64,000 bases of DNA from CAVQXR01 sp046330455. Its GTDB lineage: Bacteria > Actinomycetota > Thermoleophilia > Gaiellales > Gaiellaceae. Both the position numbers and the translations under genes were made by a program. The notes under the pieces were generated by a model, which worked only from the letters and a program-made list of their open reading frames with translations, did not search any database and was not told the origin of the DNA. Below are positions 1 through 8,445 of this stretch, in pieces; within the stretch, counting starts at the first letter, position 1, and each line of letters opens with the position of its first letter. Location of the stretch: contig JAXLSU010000007.1 in the NCBI GenBank assembly GCA_046330455.1, positions 138,660 to 202,659 on the forward strand, given 5' to 3'.

Positions 1-1
1 T

Positions 2-913
2 CGGAGGAGGTTTCCGGCCGAGCGGACGATCGTCGGTGTGATGGATGCGGACGGCCGCCTCTCGGCCAACGCGGTCGCCGAGGTGCTGGCGCGCTTCGAC
101 GATCCGCGTGTCGGCGGTGTCCAGCTTCCGGTCAGGATCAGGAACAAGCGTCGGTTCCTCGCGCGGATGCAGGACTTCGAGTTCTGGGGCATGTCGGCGA
201 TCGCCCAGATGGCGCGAATCCGGACACGCTCGGTGTCGCTCGGCGGCAACGGGCAGTTCACGAGGTTCGCGGCGCTCGAGTCGGTCGATGCCGAGCCGTG
301 GTCGGATGCGCTCACCGAGGACCTCGATCTCGGCATCGAGCTGACGCTCCGGGGCTGGGAGCTCGACTGCGCCGCGGCGGCCTGGGTGTCCCAGCAGGGG
401 GTCGAGACCCTCGGGGCGCTCATGCGCCAGCGGACGCGCTGGTACCAGGGCCACATGCTCTGCGCGCGCAAGGCGATGCGTCTCTGGGAGTCGGAGCGGG
501 TGGCACGGCGAACCGCGCTCGAGACGACCGTCTACCTCGTGACGCCCGTCTTCGTGCTGCTGCCCTGGTCGATCGTGTTCACGCTCGGTCTCGGCCTGTT
601 CGTGGCGAGCCTGGCCGGCGCCGGCGCGATCCCGCTCGACGGCGTCGAGGTGAACATCGCCTTCTACGCCGCGTTCTGGTACCTGCTGACGTTCCTGCCG
701 TCGGTCGTGATCGGGCTGCTCTACGCCCGCCGGACCGACGGCGAGCGAGCCCTCACCGCGATCGCGAAGGGACACGTGCAGGTCTTCTACCAGTACGTCA
801 ACATGGTCGCCGTCTGGCGCGCCGTCGGTCGGATCGCCGCCGGGAGGACGACCTGGGCGAAGACGGCCCGCGTGCCGGAACGCGCATCCGGCCCGCTGCG
901 GAGGGCCGCATGA
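2..913 (+). CDS. Membrane glycosyltransferase family 2 (5' end outside window)
   Basis: Processive-type GT2 glycosyltransferase, probably making or extending a surface polysaccharide at the inner membrane. The reading frame is open to the window edge, so the N-terminal half is missing. Visible: VGVMDADG (DxD metal/nucleotide-sugar motif), LGGNGQF, TEDLDLGIELTLRGW (TED acceptor motif) and QRTRWYQGH (Q(R/Q)xRW motif), in the order seen in cellulose/hyaluronan synthase-like enzymes. Two or three hydrophobic segments follow in the C-terminal part (about 540-720 nt). It ends in an ATGA overlap with the exosortase-like gene, so the two are translationally coupled. The sugar donor and product cannot be told from sequence. 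Confidence 0.85.
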   Translation, partial: RRRFPAERTIVGVMDADGRLSANAVAEVLARFDDPRVGGVQLPVRIRNKRRFLARMQDFEFWGMSAIAQMARIRTRSVSLGGNGQFTRFAALESVDAEPWSDALTEDLDLGIELTLRGWELDCAAAAWVSQQGVETLGALMRQRTRWYQGHMLCARKAMRLWESERVARRTALETTVYLVTPVFVLLPWSIVFTLGLGLFVASLAGAGAIPLDGVEVNIAFYAAFWYLLTFLPSVVIGLLYARRTDGERALTAIAKGHVQVFYQYVNMVAVWRAVGRIAAGRTTWAKTARVPERASGPLRRAA

Positions 914-1629
914 GCCGCCGCCTCGGGGCCGTCGCCGGCGTTGCCCGGCGGCTCGACCGTTCGCTCACGATCAGGGCGATCGCGACCCTCGGGCTCGTGT
1001 TCGCCGCCTACGTCGCACTCCACGAGCGCTTCGCGGCCTTCGACGCGATGCTCGCGCGGGCCGTGCTCGGCACGATCGGCTTCGAGACCTCGGGCGCGGG
1101 GACGACGCTCACGGTGCAGGCCGGTGGGGAGTTCGACGTGTACGCGGTCGTGACCGGCTCCTGCTCGAGCGCGGCCGGCGCGCTTGCGGTCGGCGCGGTC
1201 GCGCTCGTCCTGCTCCCCGGGAGGGCCTGGCGGAGGTTCGTCGGCGCGCTGCTCGGCGCGGCCGCGTTCGTGGCGCTGAACGTCGCGCGGATCTGCTCGA
1301 TCGTCCTGCTCGGATGGTGGCTCGCGACGGCAGACCGCTCCCTCGCGCTCGGGACGGTGCTCGCTCCCGCCGCCGTCGGCCTCTGCATCGCCTTCGCACC
1401 CCGCCTCGGGCCGCTACCACGGGTCGCGGCGCTGCTGGCGTCCGGCCTCTTCGGGGTGCTCGCCTACGACGTCGCTCGCGGGCTCGACTACTCCCACGGG
1501 ATGAGCGCCTACCACGCGCTGGCGGGACCCGTGATCACGTTCGGCTCCCTCGCGGCCGCGATCGTCGTGCTGTGGCGTCTCGTCGCGGGATCGGGGAGGG
1601 CAGTCGGCACCCCGCTCGTCGACGTGTAG
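910..1629 (+). CDS. Exosortase/archaeosortase family protein
   Basis: Predicted multipass membrane transpeptidase of the exosortase/archaeosortase superfamily, which cleaves C-terminal sorting signals (PEP-CTERM type) and transfers proteins to a surface component. The 239-residue product is almost wholly hydrophobic and holds the family's Cys/Arg/His triad in order: C85 in TGSCSSAAG, R127 in LNVARICS and H202 in AYHALAGP. The start overlaps the glycosyltransferase stop as ATGA, which fits exosortase loci being embedded in polysaccharide-export clusters. No PEP-CTERM-like tail was seen in the next gene, so the substrates lie elsewhere or use another signal. Family call by motif and topology only. 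Confidence 0.72.
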   Translation: MSRRLGAVAGVARRLDRSLTIRAIATLGLVFAAYVALHERFAAFDAMLARAVLGTIGFETSGAGTTLTVQAGGEFDVYAVVTGSCSSAAGALAVGAVALVLLPGRAWRRFVGALLGAAAFVALNVARICSIVLLGWWLATADRSLALGTVLAPAAVGLCIAFAPRLGPLPRVAALLASGLFGVLAYDVARGLDYSHGMSAYHALAGPVITFGSLAAAIVVLWRLVAGSGRAVGTPLVDV

Positions 1630-1696
1630 CCGCCCCTCGTCAGGACGCCCGGGTAGGATCGATTTCCTGCGGCCGACGAGCGACCGGAGGGAACCC

Positions 1697-3691
1697 ATGC
1701 AGCAGATCCTCAGCTCACGTCGGTCGGCAGCCTTGGTGCTCGCCGCCGTCCTGGCGTCCGTGCTCGCCGTTCACGACGCCCGGGGAGTCGCCCCTGCGCG
1801 TCCGGGCACCGGCTCCACGCCCGGCGGTGCCGTCATCACCGCCCGGATCGCCGAGCAGCCTGCGGCCTTCGCGATCTCGGAGCCGCTGGCCCAGCTGGCA
1901 GGGCAGGCACCGCGTCGAACCTTCCCTCCGGGAACGAGGCGGCGCGACATGATGCACGAGTCGATCCTCGGACAGCTCGGACGGCTCGGAGGCCCCGCCG
2001 ATCCCGTCGTCCAGCGCGCGTTCGGCGGCGGTGTGATCCCGGGGCCGTCCGTGAGCTTCGACGGGATCCCGCAGACGCTCGAGCCGCTGCGGCCGCTCCC
2101 GCCCGACACCGTCGGAGAGATCGGGCCGGATCACTACGTGCAGATGGTGAACCTCCGCTATGCGGTATTCGACCGCGCCGGCCGGGTGCTCGTGCCGCCG
2201 ACCGATCTCTCGAGCCTCTGGGAGCCGCTCGGCGGCGTCTGCGGAATCCTCGACCGCGGCGACCCGATCGTCGTCTACGACCAGCTCGCGGATCGCTGGG
2301 TGCTGAGCCAGTTCGGCTTCCTCGAGAGCGCCGGGAGCACGCCGCTCGGCCCCTTCTACGAGTGCATCGCCGTCTCGCGTACCGGCGACCCGACCGGCGA
2401 GTACTACCTGTACGCCTTCAAGGTCTCCGACGTGGCATTGAACGACTATCCGAAGCTCGGCGTCTGGCCGGATGCCTACTACCTGGCGTTCAACGAGTTC
2501 GCCTACGGGGCCGACGGCTCGGGATGGTTCGACGGTGCTGCCGCCGTGGCGGTGGAGCGCGACCGCATGCTCGCCGGCGATCCCGGCGCGCGGATGCTCT
2601 CGGTCGACCTCCCCTTCACCGACGAGGTCCGCATGAGCCTGCTCCCGTCCGACCTCGACGGCGAGCGGCTACCGCCCGCGGGTGCGCCGAACACCTACGT
2701 GCAGCTCGGCGTGAGCACGAGTGCCGGCTGGAAGCCCGAGCTCCGCCTGTACCGGTTCCACGTCGAGTGGGGCGAGACGCCGTCGGCGACCTGGTCGGGC
2801 CCCGTGGTCCTGCCGACGGCGGCATACGACCCGTACCTGTGCGACTTCGACCCCTGTGTTCCGCAGAAGGGGACGTTCGCGCGCCTCGACGCGCTCTCGG
2901 ACAGGCTGATGAACCGGCTCGCCTACCGCAACCTCGGCGACCACGAATCGCTCGTCGTCAATCACACGGTCGACGCGGGAGGCGACCGGGCGGGGGTGCG
3001 CTGGTACGAGATCCGGAATCCGCGCACGCCCGTCCTCTACCAGCAGGGGACGTTCGCCCCGGGCGGAGATCACCGTTGGATGGGATCGGTCGCGATGGAC
3101 GGCAACGGGAACCTCGGGCTTGGCTACTCGGTGTCCGGCACCGACCTGTACCCGTCGGTGCGCTATACCGGTCGTCTCGCGGGAGACTCGGCCGGCGAGC
3201 TGACGCTGGGGGAGGGCTCGCTCGTCGAGGGATCCGGCGCGCAGACCCACCCCGCCGCGCGCTGGGGGGACTACAGCTCGCTCACCGTCGATCCCCTGGA
3301 CGACTGCACGTTCTGGTACACGCAGGAGTACTACGCGGAGGTCTCGGTCCGGGGCTGGCGGACACGGATCGGCGCCTTCCAGGTCGATCCGTCCTGCGAC
3401 GCGACGGCGCCGAACGCGAAGGCCCGGAGCGCGAAGGCCGTCGCGGGCAAGAACGTACGCCTGCGCTACACGACCGCCGACAACAAGAGCGAGACTGGTG
3501 AGGAGATCACGATCTACCGGGCGAGCGGGAAGCGGCTGAAGACCTACGCCACGAAGCTCGGTCCGGCGGGGCCGGGGTCGATCTCGGTCAGGGCGCCGAG
3601 GCCCGCGGGCGTGTACCGCTGGTGCGTCGTTGCCTTCGACGGGAAGGACAACCGGAGCACCGAGAGCTGCGCGAAGCTCACCGTGCGCTGA
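1697..3691 (+). CDS. Large secreted protein of unknown function
   Basis: A 664-residue protein with a signal peptide (basic N-terminus, hydrophobic stretch ending near VLAVHDARG, about residue 31). The body is rich in aromatic residues, G and D, with phrases such as DHYVQMVNLRYAVFD, YPKLGVWPDAYYLAFNEF, HRWMGSVAMDGNGNLGLGYS and RWGDYSSLTVDP, consistent with a beta-propeller-like extracellular fold. The last 100 residues (from about 3400) look like an Ig/FN3-type beta domain with a Cys pair. It follows the exosortase-like gene after 67 bases; a ribosome-binding site (ggagggaa) precedes the ATG and a TAGGAT -10-like box lies about 40 bases upstream. No catalytic motif is recognised. It could be a surface-anchored structural protein or a glycan-active enzyme. 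Confidence 0.75.
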   Translation: MQQILSSRRSAALVLAAVLASVLAVHDARGVAPARPGTGSTPGGAVITARIAEQPAAFAISEPLAQLAGQAPRRTFPPGTRRRDMMHESILGQLGRLGGPADPVVQRAFGGGVIPGPSVSFDGIPQTLEPLRPLPPDTVGEIGPDHYVQMVNLRYAVFDRAGRVLVPPTDLSSLWEPLGGVCGILDRGDPIVVYDQLADRWVLSQFGFLESAGSTPLGPFYECIAVSRTGDPTGEYYLYAFKVSDVALNDYPKLGVWPDAYYLAFNEFAYGADGSGWFDGAAAVAVERDRMLAGDPGARMLSVDLPFTDEVRMSLLPSDLDGERLPPAGAPNTYVQLGVSTSAGWKPELRLYRFHVEWGETPSATWSGPVVLPTAAYDPYLCDFDPCVPQKGTFARLDALSDRLMNRLAYRNLGDHESLVVNHTVDAGGDRAGVRWYEIRNPRTPVLYQQGTFAPGGDHRWMGSVAMDGNGNLGLGYSVSGTDLYPSVRYTGRLAGDSAGELTLGEGSLVEGSGAQTHPAARWGDYSSLTVDPLDDCTFWYTQEYYAEVSVRGWRTRIGAFQVDPSCDATAPNAKARSAKAVAGKNVRLRYTTADNKSETGEEITIYRASGKRLKTYATKLGPAGPGSISVRAPRPAGVYRWCVVAFDGKDNRSTESCAKLTVR

Positions 3692-3742
3692 GGCCGACCG
3701 GGCGAAGCGATCGGCCCGACCGGTACCGTTGACGGCACGCGC

Positions 3743-5383
3743 ATGAGCGAGGGGCTGCCGGCACCGCTGCGGGAACGCGCCGCCTGGAAGGCGCTCGAAC
3801 GCCATCGCGGCGAGCTCGCGGACGTCCACCTGCGCGAGCTGTTCGCGGCCGACCCGAGCCGGGGGGAACGGCTCGTGGCCGAGGCCGAGGGCGTCTACCT
3901 CGACTACTCGAAGCAGCGGGTCACGGACGAGACGCTCGGGCTCCTCGTCGCGCTCGCCGGCGAGTCGGGCGTCGCAGAGCGCCGCGATGCGATGTTCGCG
4001 GGGAAGCCGATCAACGTCACCGAGGGGCGCGCCGTGCTGCACGTCGCGCTCCGCAAGCCGCGGGGCGAGAGCCTGATCGTCGACGGCCGCGACGCCGTCC
4101 GGGATGTCCACGAGGTGCTCGACCGCATGGCAGCCTTCTGCGAGCGGGTGTGCTCGGGAACGTGGACGGGCCACACGGGGAGACCGATCCGGGCCGTCGT
4201 CAACATCGGGATCGGCGGCTCTGACCTCGGGCCGGTGATGGCCTACCGGGCGCTGCGCCACTACAGCCGGCGCGAGCTCACGTTCCGGTTCGTGTCGAAC
4301 GTCGACGGGACGGACTTCGCCGAGGCGACGCGGGATCTCGACCCGCAGGAGACGCTGTTCGTCGTCTCGTCGAAGACGTTCACGACGCTCGAGACGATGA
4401 CGAACGCGCGGACGGCCCGCGAGTGGATCCTGGCCGCGCTCGGGGACGAGGCGGCGATCGCGAGCCACTTCGTGGCCGTCTCGACGAACGCCGGCGAGGT
4501 CGCGGCCTTCGGGATCGACACCGCGAACATGTTCGGCTTCTGGGACTGGGTCGGCGGGCGCTACTCGCTGGACTCGGCGATCGGCCTCTCGACGATGCTG
4601 GCGATCGGGCCCGAGCGGTTCGGGGAGCTGCTCGCCGGCTTCCACGCGCTGGACGAGCACTTCCGGACGGCGCCGCTCGAGCGCAACCTCCCGGTGCTGA
4701 TGGCGCTGCTCGGAATCTGGAACACCGGGCTTCTCGGGGCCGGCTCGGTCGCAGTCCTGCCGTACGACCAGTACCTCGACCGGTTCCCCGCCTACCTCCA
4801 GCAGCTGACGATGGAGTCGAACGGGAAGTCGGTGACGCTCGACTCACGGCCGGTCGACTACCCCACCGGCCCCGTCTACTGGGGCGAGCCGGGCACGAAC
4901 GGCCAGCACAGCTTCTACCAGCTGCTCCACCAGGGAACCCCGCTCGTTCCCTGCGACTTCATCGGCTTCGCGCAGTCGCTCAACCCGCTCGGCGCTCACC
5001 ACGACCTGCTGACCGCGAACCTGATCGCCCAGAGCGAGGCCCTCGCGTTCGGGAAGACGTGCGACGAGGCCCGTGCGGAGGGGATTCCCGAGCCGCTCGT
5101 CCGGCACCGGGCCTTCCCGGGGAACCGTCCGTCGACGACGATCATGCTCGAGCGGCTCACGCCAGCGGCGCTCGGGAAGCTCGTCGCGCTGTACGAGCAC
5201 ATGGTGTTCACCCAGGGCGCGATCTGGTCGATCAACTCGTTCGACCAGTGGGGTGTCGAGCTGGGGAAGGCGCTCGCGAACCGGATCGTCCCCGAGCTCT
5301 CTGCCTCCCGGTCGCCGGAATCGACACACGACAGCTCGACGACCGCGCTCATCCGCCGCTACCGGCGCCTCAGGAGCGGCTGA
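3743..5383 (+). CDS. pgi: Glucose-6-phosphate isomerase
   Basis: Cytoplasmic interconversion of glucose 6-phosphate and fructose 6-phosphate. The 546-residue length matches the bacterial/eukaryotic long form. Signature segments are all present: GIGGSDLGP (about residue 155), SSKTFTTLETMTN (phosphate binding), WVGGRYSLDSAIG, MESNGKSVT with the catalytic Glu region, GEPGTNGQHSFYQLLHQG with the catalytic His, and a C-terminal SFDQWGVELGK with the catalytic Lys. It is followed after 20 bases by gnd, so both are probably one transcript. A TACCGT box lies 13 bases before the ATG, so the 5' leader would be very short. Confidence 0.97.
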   Translation: MSEGLPAPLRERAAWKALERHRGELADVHLRELFAADPSRGERLVAEAEGVYLDYSKQRVTDETLGLLVALAGESGVAERRDAMFAGKPINVTEGRAVLHVALRKPRGESLIVDGRDAVRDVHEVLDRMAAFCERVCSGTWTGHTGRPIRAVVNIGIGGSDLGPVMAYRALRHYSRRELTFRFVSNVDGTDFAEATRDLDPQETLFVVSSKTFTTLETMTNARTAREWILAALGDEAAIASHFVAVSTNAGEVAAFGIDTANMFGFWDWVGGRYSLDSAIGLSTMLAIGPERFGELLAGFHALDEHFRTAPLERNLPVLMALLGIWNTGLLGAGSVAVLPYDQYLDRFPAYLQQLTMESNGKSVTLDSRPVDYPTGPVYWGEPGTNGQHSFYQLLHQGTPLVPCDFIGFAQSLNPLGAHHDLLTANLIAQSEALAFGKTCDEARAEGIPEPLVRHRAFPGNRPSTTIMLERLTPAALGKLVALYEHMVFTQGAIWSINSFDQWGVELGKALANRIVPELSASRSPESTHDSSTTALIRRYRRLRSG

Positions 5384-5403
5384 GAGAAAGGATCGACACG
5401 CAG

Positions 5404-6432
5404 ATGGCAACGAGCAGGCCCATGCAGCTCGGCATGATCGGCCTCGGCCGGATGGGAGCGAGCCTCAGCCGCCGGCTGATCCGCGACGGTCACGAGGTCG
5501 TCGTCTACGACCGTGCCCGCGAGCCCGTCGACGACCTCGCCGCCGAGGGGGCCACGGCCGCCGGCTCGCTCGAGGATCTCGTCGAGGGGCTGCGCCCGCC
5601 GCGCGCGGTGTGGATCATGATCCCGGCAGGGCACGTCGATGCGACGATCGAGGCGCTCGAGCCGCTCCTGGCGCCCGGCGACACGATCGTCGACGGCGGA
5701 AACAGCTACTACCGCGACGACCTCGAGCGCGCCCGGCGCCTCGGCGGAAAGGGGCTCCACTACCTCGACGTCGGGACCTCGGGCGGTATCTTCGGGCTCG
5801 AGCGTGGGTACTGCCTGATGATCGGAGGGGATACCGGGGCCGTGGCCAGGCTCGACCCGATCTTCGAGACGCTCGCGCCGGGCCTCGAGGCGGCGCCGCG
5901 GACGCCGTCGCGGGCCGGCGAGGTATCGACGGCCGAGCGCGGCTACCTCCACTGCGGGCCGAGCGGCGCCGGCCACTTCGTGAAGATGGTGCACAACGGG
6001 ATCGAGTACGGGCTGATGGCCGCCTACGCAGAGGGGTTGAACATCCTCAGGCATGCGAACGCCGGTAGCGCCGAACGCGAGATCGACGCCGAGACCGCCC
6101 CGCTTCGCGATCCCGAGCACTACCGGTACGACCTCGACATCCCCGCGGTCGCCGAGCTCTGGCGGCGCGGCTCGGTCGTCGCCTCGTGGCTCCTCGACCT
6201 GACCGCCGACGCGCTCGCACGATCACCGACGCTCGAGGAGTTCGGCGGCAGGGTCTCCGACTCCGGAGAGGGGCGCTGGACGGCCCACGCAGCGGTCGAC
6301 GTCGGCGTACCGGCGCACGTCCTGACCGCCGCGCTCTACGACCGCTTCGAGTCGCGCGGCGAGGCGACGTTCGCAAACCAGGTGCTCTCGGCGATGCGGG
6401 CCGAGTTCGGCGGGCACGCCGAGAAGGGCTGA
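5404..6432 (+). CDS. gnd: 6-phosphogluconate dehydrogenase (decarboxylating), short form
   Basis: Oxidative decarboxylation of 6-phosphogluconate to ribulose 5-phosphate in the pentose phosphate pathway. At 342 residues it is the short (GndA/YqeC-like) form, lacking the long C-terminal domain of the E. coli enzyme. Motifs: GLGRMGASLSRRL dinucleotide-binding loop at the N-terminus, DGGNSYYRDD, DVGTSGGIFGLERGYCLMIGG substrate loop, and HFVKMVHNGIEYG containing the catalytic Lys-Asn pair. An aaagga ribosome-binding site lies 10 bases before the ATG. It lies between pgi and pgl, giving a pathway cluster without a visible zwf. Cofactor preference (NAD or NADP) is not clear from the sequence. Confidence 0.95.
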   Translation: MATSRPMQLGMIGLGRMGASLSRRLIRDGHEVVVYDRAREPVDDLAAEGATAAGSLEDLVEGLRPPRAVWIMIPAGHVDATIEALEPLLAPGDTIVDGGNSYYRDDLERARRLGGKGLHYLDVGTSGGIFGLERGYCLMIGGDTGAVARLDPIFETLAPGLEAAPRTPSRAGEVSTAERGYLHCGPSGAGHFVKMVHNGIEYGLMAAYAEGLNILRHANAGSAEREIDAETAPLRDPEHYRYDLDIPAVAELWRRGSVVASWLLDLTADALARSPTLEEFGGRVSDSGEGRWTAHAAVDVGVPAHVLTAALYDRFESRGEATFANQVLSAMRAEFGGHAEKG

Positions 6433-6538
6433 CTCGGCACGGCCGATCGGCCGTCGCTCCTCGGCACGGGCCGGAGGTTACGGCCCCGCGGTCAGCGCTC
6501 GGTCCCCGCGGCCCCGGGGGACGGCCGGGGGACGGCCC

Positions 6539-6682
6539 GGGGTCAGATCTTGCAATGCAAACAAGCGAAGTCACGACGGATCGGCGTCCCGTCGTGTCCT
6601 CATGGCTGCAGAAGCTGGATCCCGACGGTCTTCTCCCGCTCAGGAGCCGCCCCCGCGTGTTGCGCTGCAAGGTCTGACCCCA
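6539..6682. repeat. 144-nt non-coding element with 20-nt terminal inverted repeats
   Basis: The left end reads ggggtcagatcttgcaatgc and the reverse complement of the right end reads ggggtcagaccttgcagcgc, so 16 of 20 positions match. The interior has no coding signal and lies wholly between gnd and the AlkD-like gene. The ggggtcagacc terminus is of the kind found at REP/RAYT-type palindromic elements. A short non-autonomous mobile element (MITE or REP pair) is the likely explanation. No target-site duplication was identified. The preceding stretch 6433-6538 is a GC-rich spacer containing short inverted repeats (e.g. ggccgatcggcc) that could act as a terminator for gnd. Confidence 0.55.
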
Positions 6683-6767
6683 CCTGCCTGTGCGACCCCA
6701 GGTGCTCTCGGCGGGGCGTGGCGGGCAACCCTCTGCGGGCCGACCCTGTGTCTTCCGCCTGCATGAT

Positions 6768-7490
6768 GTGGCCGTGCGCTCCCTCGCGACGACGATCGAT
6801 TCGAAGCTCCGCGCGGCCGCGGATCCCGTGCGGGCGGTCAAGGAGAAGGCGTACCTGAAGAGCGACCTCGAGCACTGTGGCGTCACCGTTCCGAGGATCC
6901 GCTCGATCGTGAAGGCGGCCGTGGCCGACCGGGCGCTCGACCACGCCGGGCTGGTCACCGCGGTCGAGGAGCTCTGGGGCCTCTCGGTGCACGAGTGCCG
7001 CATGGCCTCGGTCGCGCTCCTCGAGCTGCGCGGCGATCTGCTCATGCCGGCCGACCTCCCCCTCCTCGAGCGGCTGATCCGCGAAGCCCGCACGTGGGCG
7101 CTCGTGGACGGGCTCGCCGCATCGGTGACCGGGCCGCTCGTCGAGGGGTGCCCGAAGCTCACCCGCGAGCTCGACCGGTGGGCGGTCGACCCGGACTTCT
7201 GGGTCCGCCGGTCTGCCCTGCTGGCCCTGCTCCTGCCGCTCCGCCGCGGAGACGGCGACTTCGAGCGGTTCGGACGCTACGCGGATGGGATGCTCGGCGA
7301 GAAGGAGCTCTTCATCCGCAAGGCGATCGGCTGGGTGCTCCGGGACACGAGCCGGAAGCGGCCGGAGCTCGTCGTCGCTTGGGTTCGGCCGAGGCTGGGT
7401 CGCATGTCCGGCGTCACGTTCCGGGAGGCTGTTCGTCGCCTGCCACCCGAGCAGTCCGACGAGCTCGTCGCGGCCAGGAGTGCCGGATGA
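6768..7490 (+). CDS. DNA alkylation repair protein, AlkD-like
   Basis: HEAT-like repeat DNA glycosylase family that removes bulky or charged alkylated purines. About 240 residues, with the family's YLKSDLEHCGVTVPRIR opening, ELWGLSVHECRMASVALLE, the WALVDGLA segment carrying the conserved Trp-Asp, and DPDFWVRRSALLALLLPLR followed by KAIGWVLRD near the C-terminus. Several GTG codons (6768, 6774) could start the protein and no clear ribosome-binding site decides between them. Its stop overlaps the pgl start as ATGA, so the two are coupled although functionally unrelated. The exact substrate is not predictable. Confidence 0.85.
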   Translation: MAVRSLATTIDSKLRAAADPVRAVKEKAYLKSDLEHCGVTVPRIRSIVKAAVADRALDHAGLVTAVEELWGLSVHECRMASVALLELRGDLLMPADLPLLERLIREARTWALVDGLAASVTGPLVEGCPKLTRELDRWAVDPDFWVRRSALLALLLPLRRGDGDFERFGRYADGMLGEKELFIRKAIGWVLRDTSRKRPELVVAWVRPRLGRMSGVTFREAVRRLPPEQSDELVAARSAG

Positions 7491-8149
7491 GACACGAGCT
7501 CGAGATTCTCCCGGACGCCGGAGCCGTCGCCGCCAGGGGAGCCGAGCTCGTCGTCCAGATCGCGGGCTCGGCGATCGCCGCACGCGGGTCGTTCACCCTT
7601 GCGGTCAGCGGCGGAACGACCCCGTGGGCGATGTTCGGCCGCCTGCGCGACGCACCGATGCCGTGGGAGCGCACGGTGCTGTTCCAGGTCGACGAACGGA
7701 TCGCTCCGGACGGGGACGAGGCTCGCAACCTCGTTGCGCTGCGGGCCGCCCTCGCGGGGGCGCCTGCCGACGTCCGGTCGATGCCGGTCACCGACCCCGA
7801 TCCCGAGGACGCGGCCGCCGCGTACGCGGGATCGCTGCCCGAGCGCTTCGATCTCGCTCACCTCGGCCTCGGCGATGACGGGCACACCGCGTCGCTCGTC
7901 CCCGGAGACCCGGTGCTCGCCGTCGCCGACCGGCTCGTCGCCCTCACCGGCCCCTACCGAGGGCACCGGCGCATGACCCTCACCTACCCTGCGCTCGCCC
8001 GGGCGGCGCGCGTGCTCTGGCTCGTGACCGGCGCCGACAAGGCCGACCCGCTAGCGCGCCTGCTCGCCGGCGACACGTCGATCCCCGCCGGGAGGGTCGC
8101 CGCGCAGCGCTCGACGATCCTCGCCGACCGCGCCGCGGCCGGTCCGTAG
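7487..8149 (+). CDS. pgl: 6-phosphogluconolactonase
   Basis: Hydrolyses 6-phosphoglucono-1,5-lactone to 6-phosphogluconate, the step before Gnd. The 220-residue protein has the SGGTTPWAMF phosphate-binding loop, FQVDERIAPDGDEARN, and HLGLGDDGHTASLVPGD, all typical of the DevB/Pgl family, and ends with a GADKADPLARLL-type segment. The start is fixed by the ATGA overlap with the upstream AlkD-like gene. Its TAG stop (8147-8149) is also the first half of a TAGACT box that probably serves as the -10 element of the next gene. Confidence 0.95.
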   Translation: MRHELEILPDAGAVAARGAELVVQIAGSAIAARGSFTLAVSGGTTPWAMFGRLRDAPMPWERTVLFQVDERIAPDGDEARNLVALRAALAGAPADVRSMPVTDPDPEDAAAAYAGSLPERFDLAHLGLGDDGHTASLVPGDPVLAVADRLVALTGPYRGHRRMTLTYPALARAARVLWLVTGADKADPLARLLAGDTSIPAGRVAAQRSTILADRAAAGP

Positions 8150-8159
8150 ACTGCACGCG

Positions 8160-8432
8160 ATGCGCCAGCGACTCGCAAAGCTCCTCGCCCGCACGCCCGT
8201 GCTCGGGAAGCTCTACCTGAAGGGCATGCTGAAGGCGATCGACCGCACCCCGAAGGCGAAGCTCCCGCCCGAGATGCAGCAGCTCCAGGCGATGCTGCGC
8301 CAGATTCCCGAGGAGCAGCGGGTTCCGCTCATGCAGGCGGCGATGAAGGGGGAGCTGCCCGCGCCGCAGCCTGGACAGATGAGCCGCGAGATGCGCCGGG
8401 CGACCGCCAAGCAGGCCCGCCGCAAGCGCTGA
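8160..8432 (+). CDS. Small basic protein, function unknown
   Basis: A 90-residue Lys/Arg-rich protein (starts MRQRLAKLLARTPVLGKLYLKG, ends ATAKQARRKR) with a central stretch rich in Q, M and P that is probably helical. No family recognised. The ATG lies 7 bases after a TAGACT hexamer with no ribosome-binding site, so it is predicted to be leaderless. It is convergent with the FAD oxidase gene, whose stop is only 13 bases away. The basic character suggests nucleic-acid or ribosome contact, but this is a guess. Confidence 0.6.
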   Translation: MRQRLAKLLARTPVLGKLYLKGMLKAIDRTPKAKLPPEMQQLQAMLRQIPEEQRVPLMQAAMKGELPAPQPGQMSREMRRATAKQARRKR

Positions 8433-8445
8433 GCTCGCTCACCCC

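Noticed and set aside
2669..4660. 663-codon open frame on the minus strand across the secreted-protein and pgi genes
   Set aside because: It is antisense to two well-supported genes, is Arg/Pro-rich without any motif, and such frames are expected opposite GC-rich genes with strong third-position bias.
4423..5403. Upstream extension of the gnd frame to 4423
   Set aside because: The frame stays open through pgi only because of GC bias. The conserved N-terminus starts at 5404 with a ribosome-binding site.
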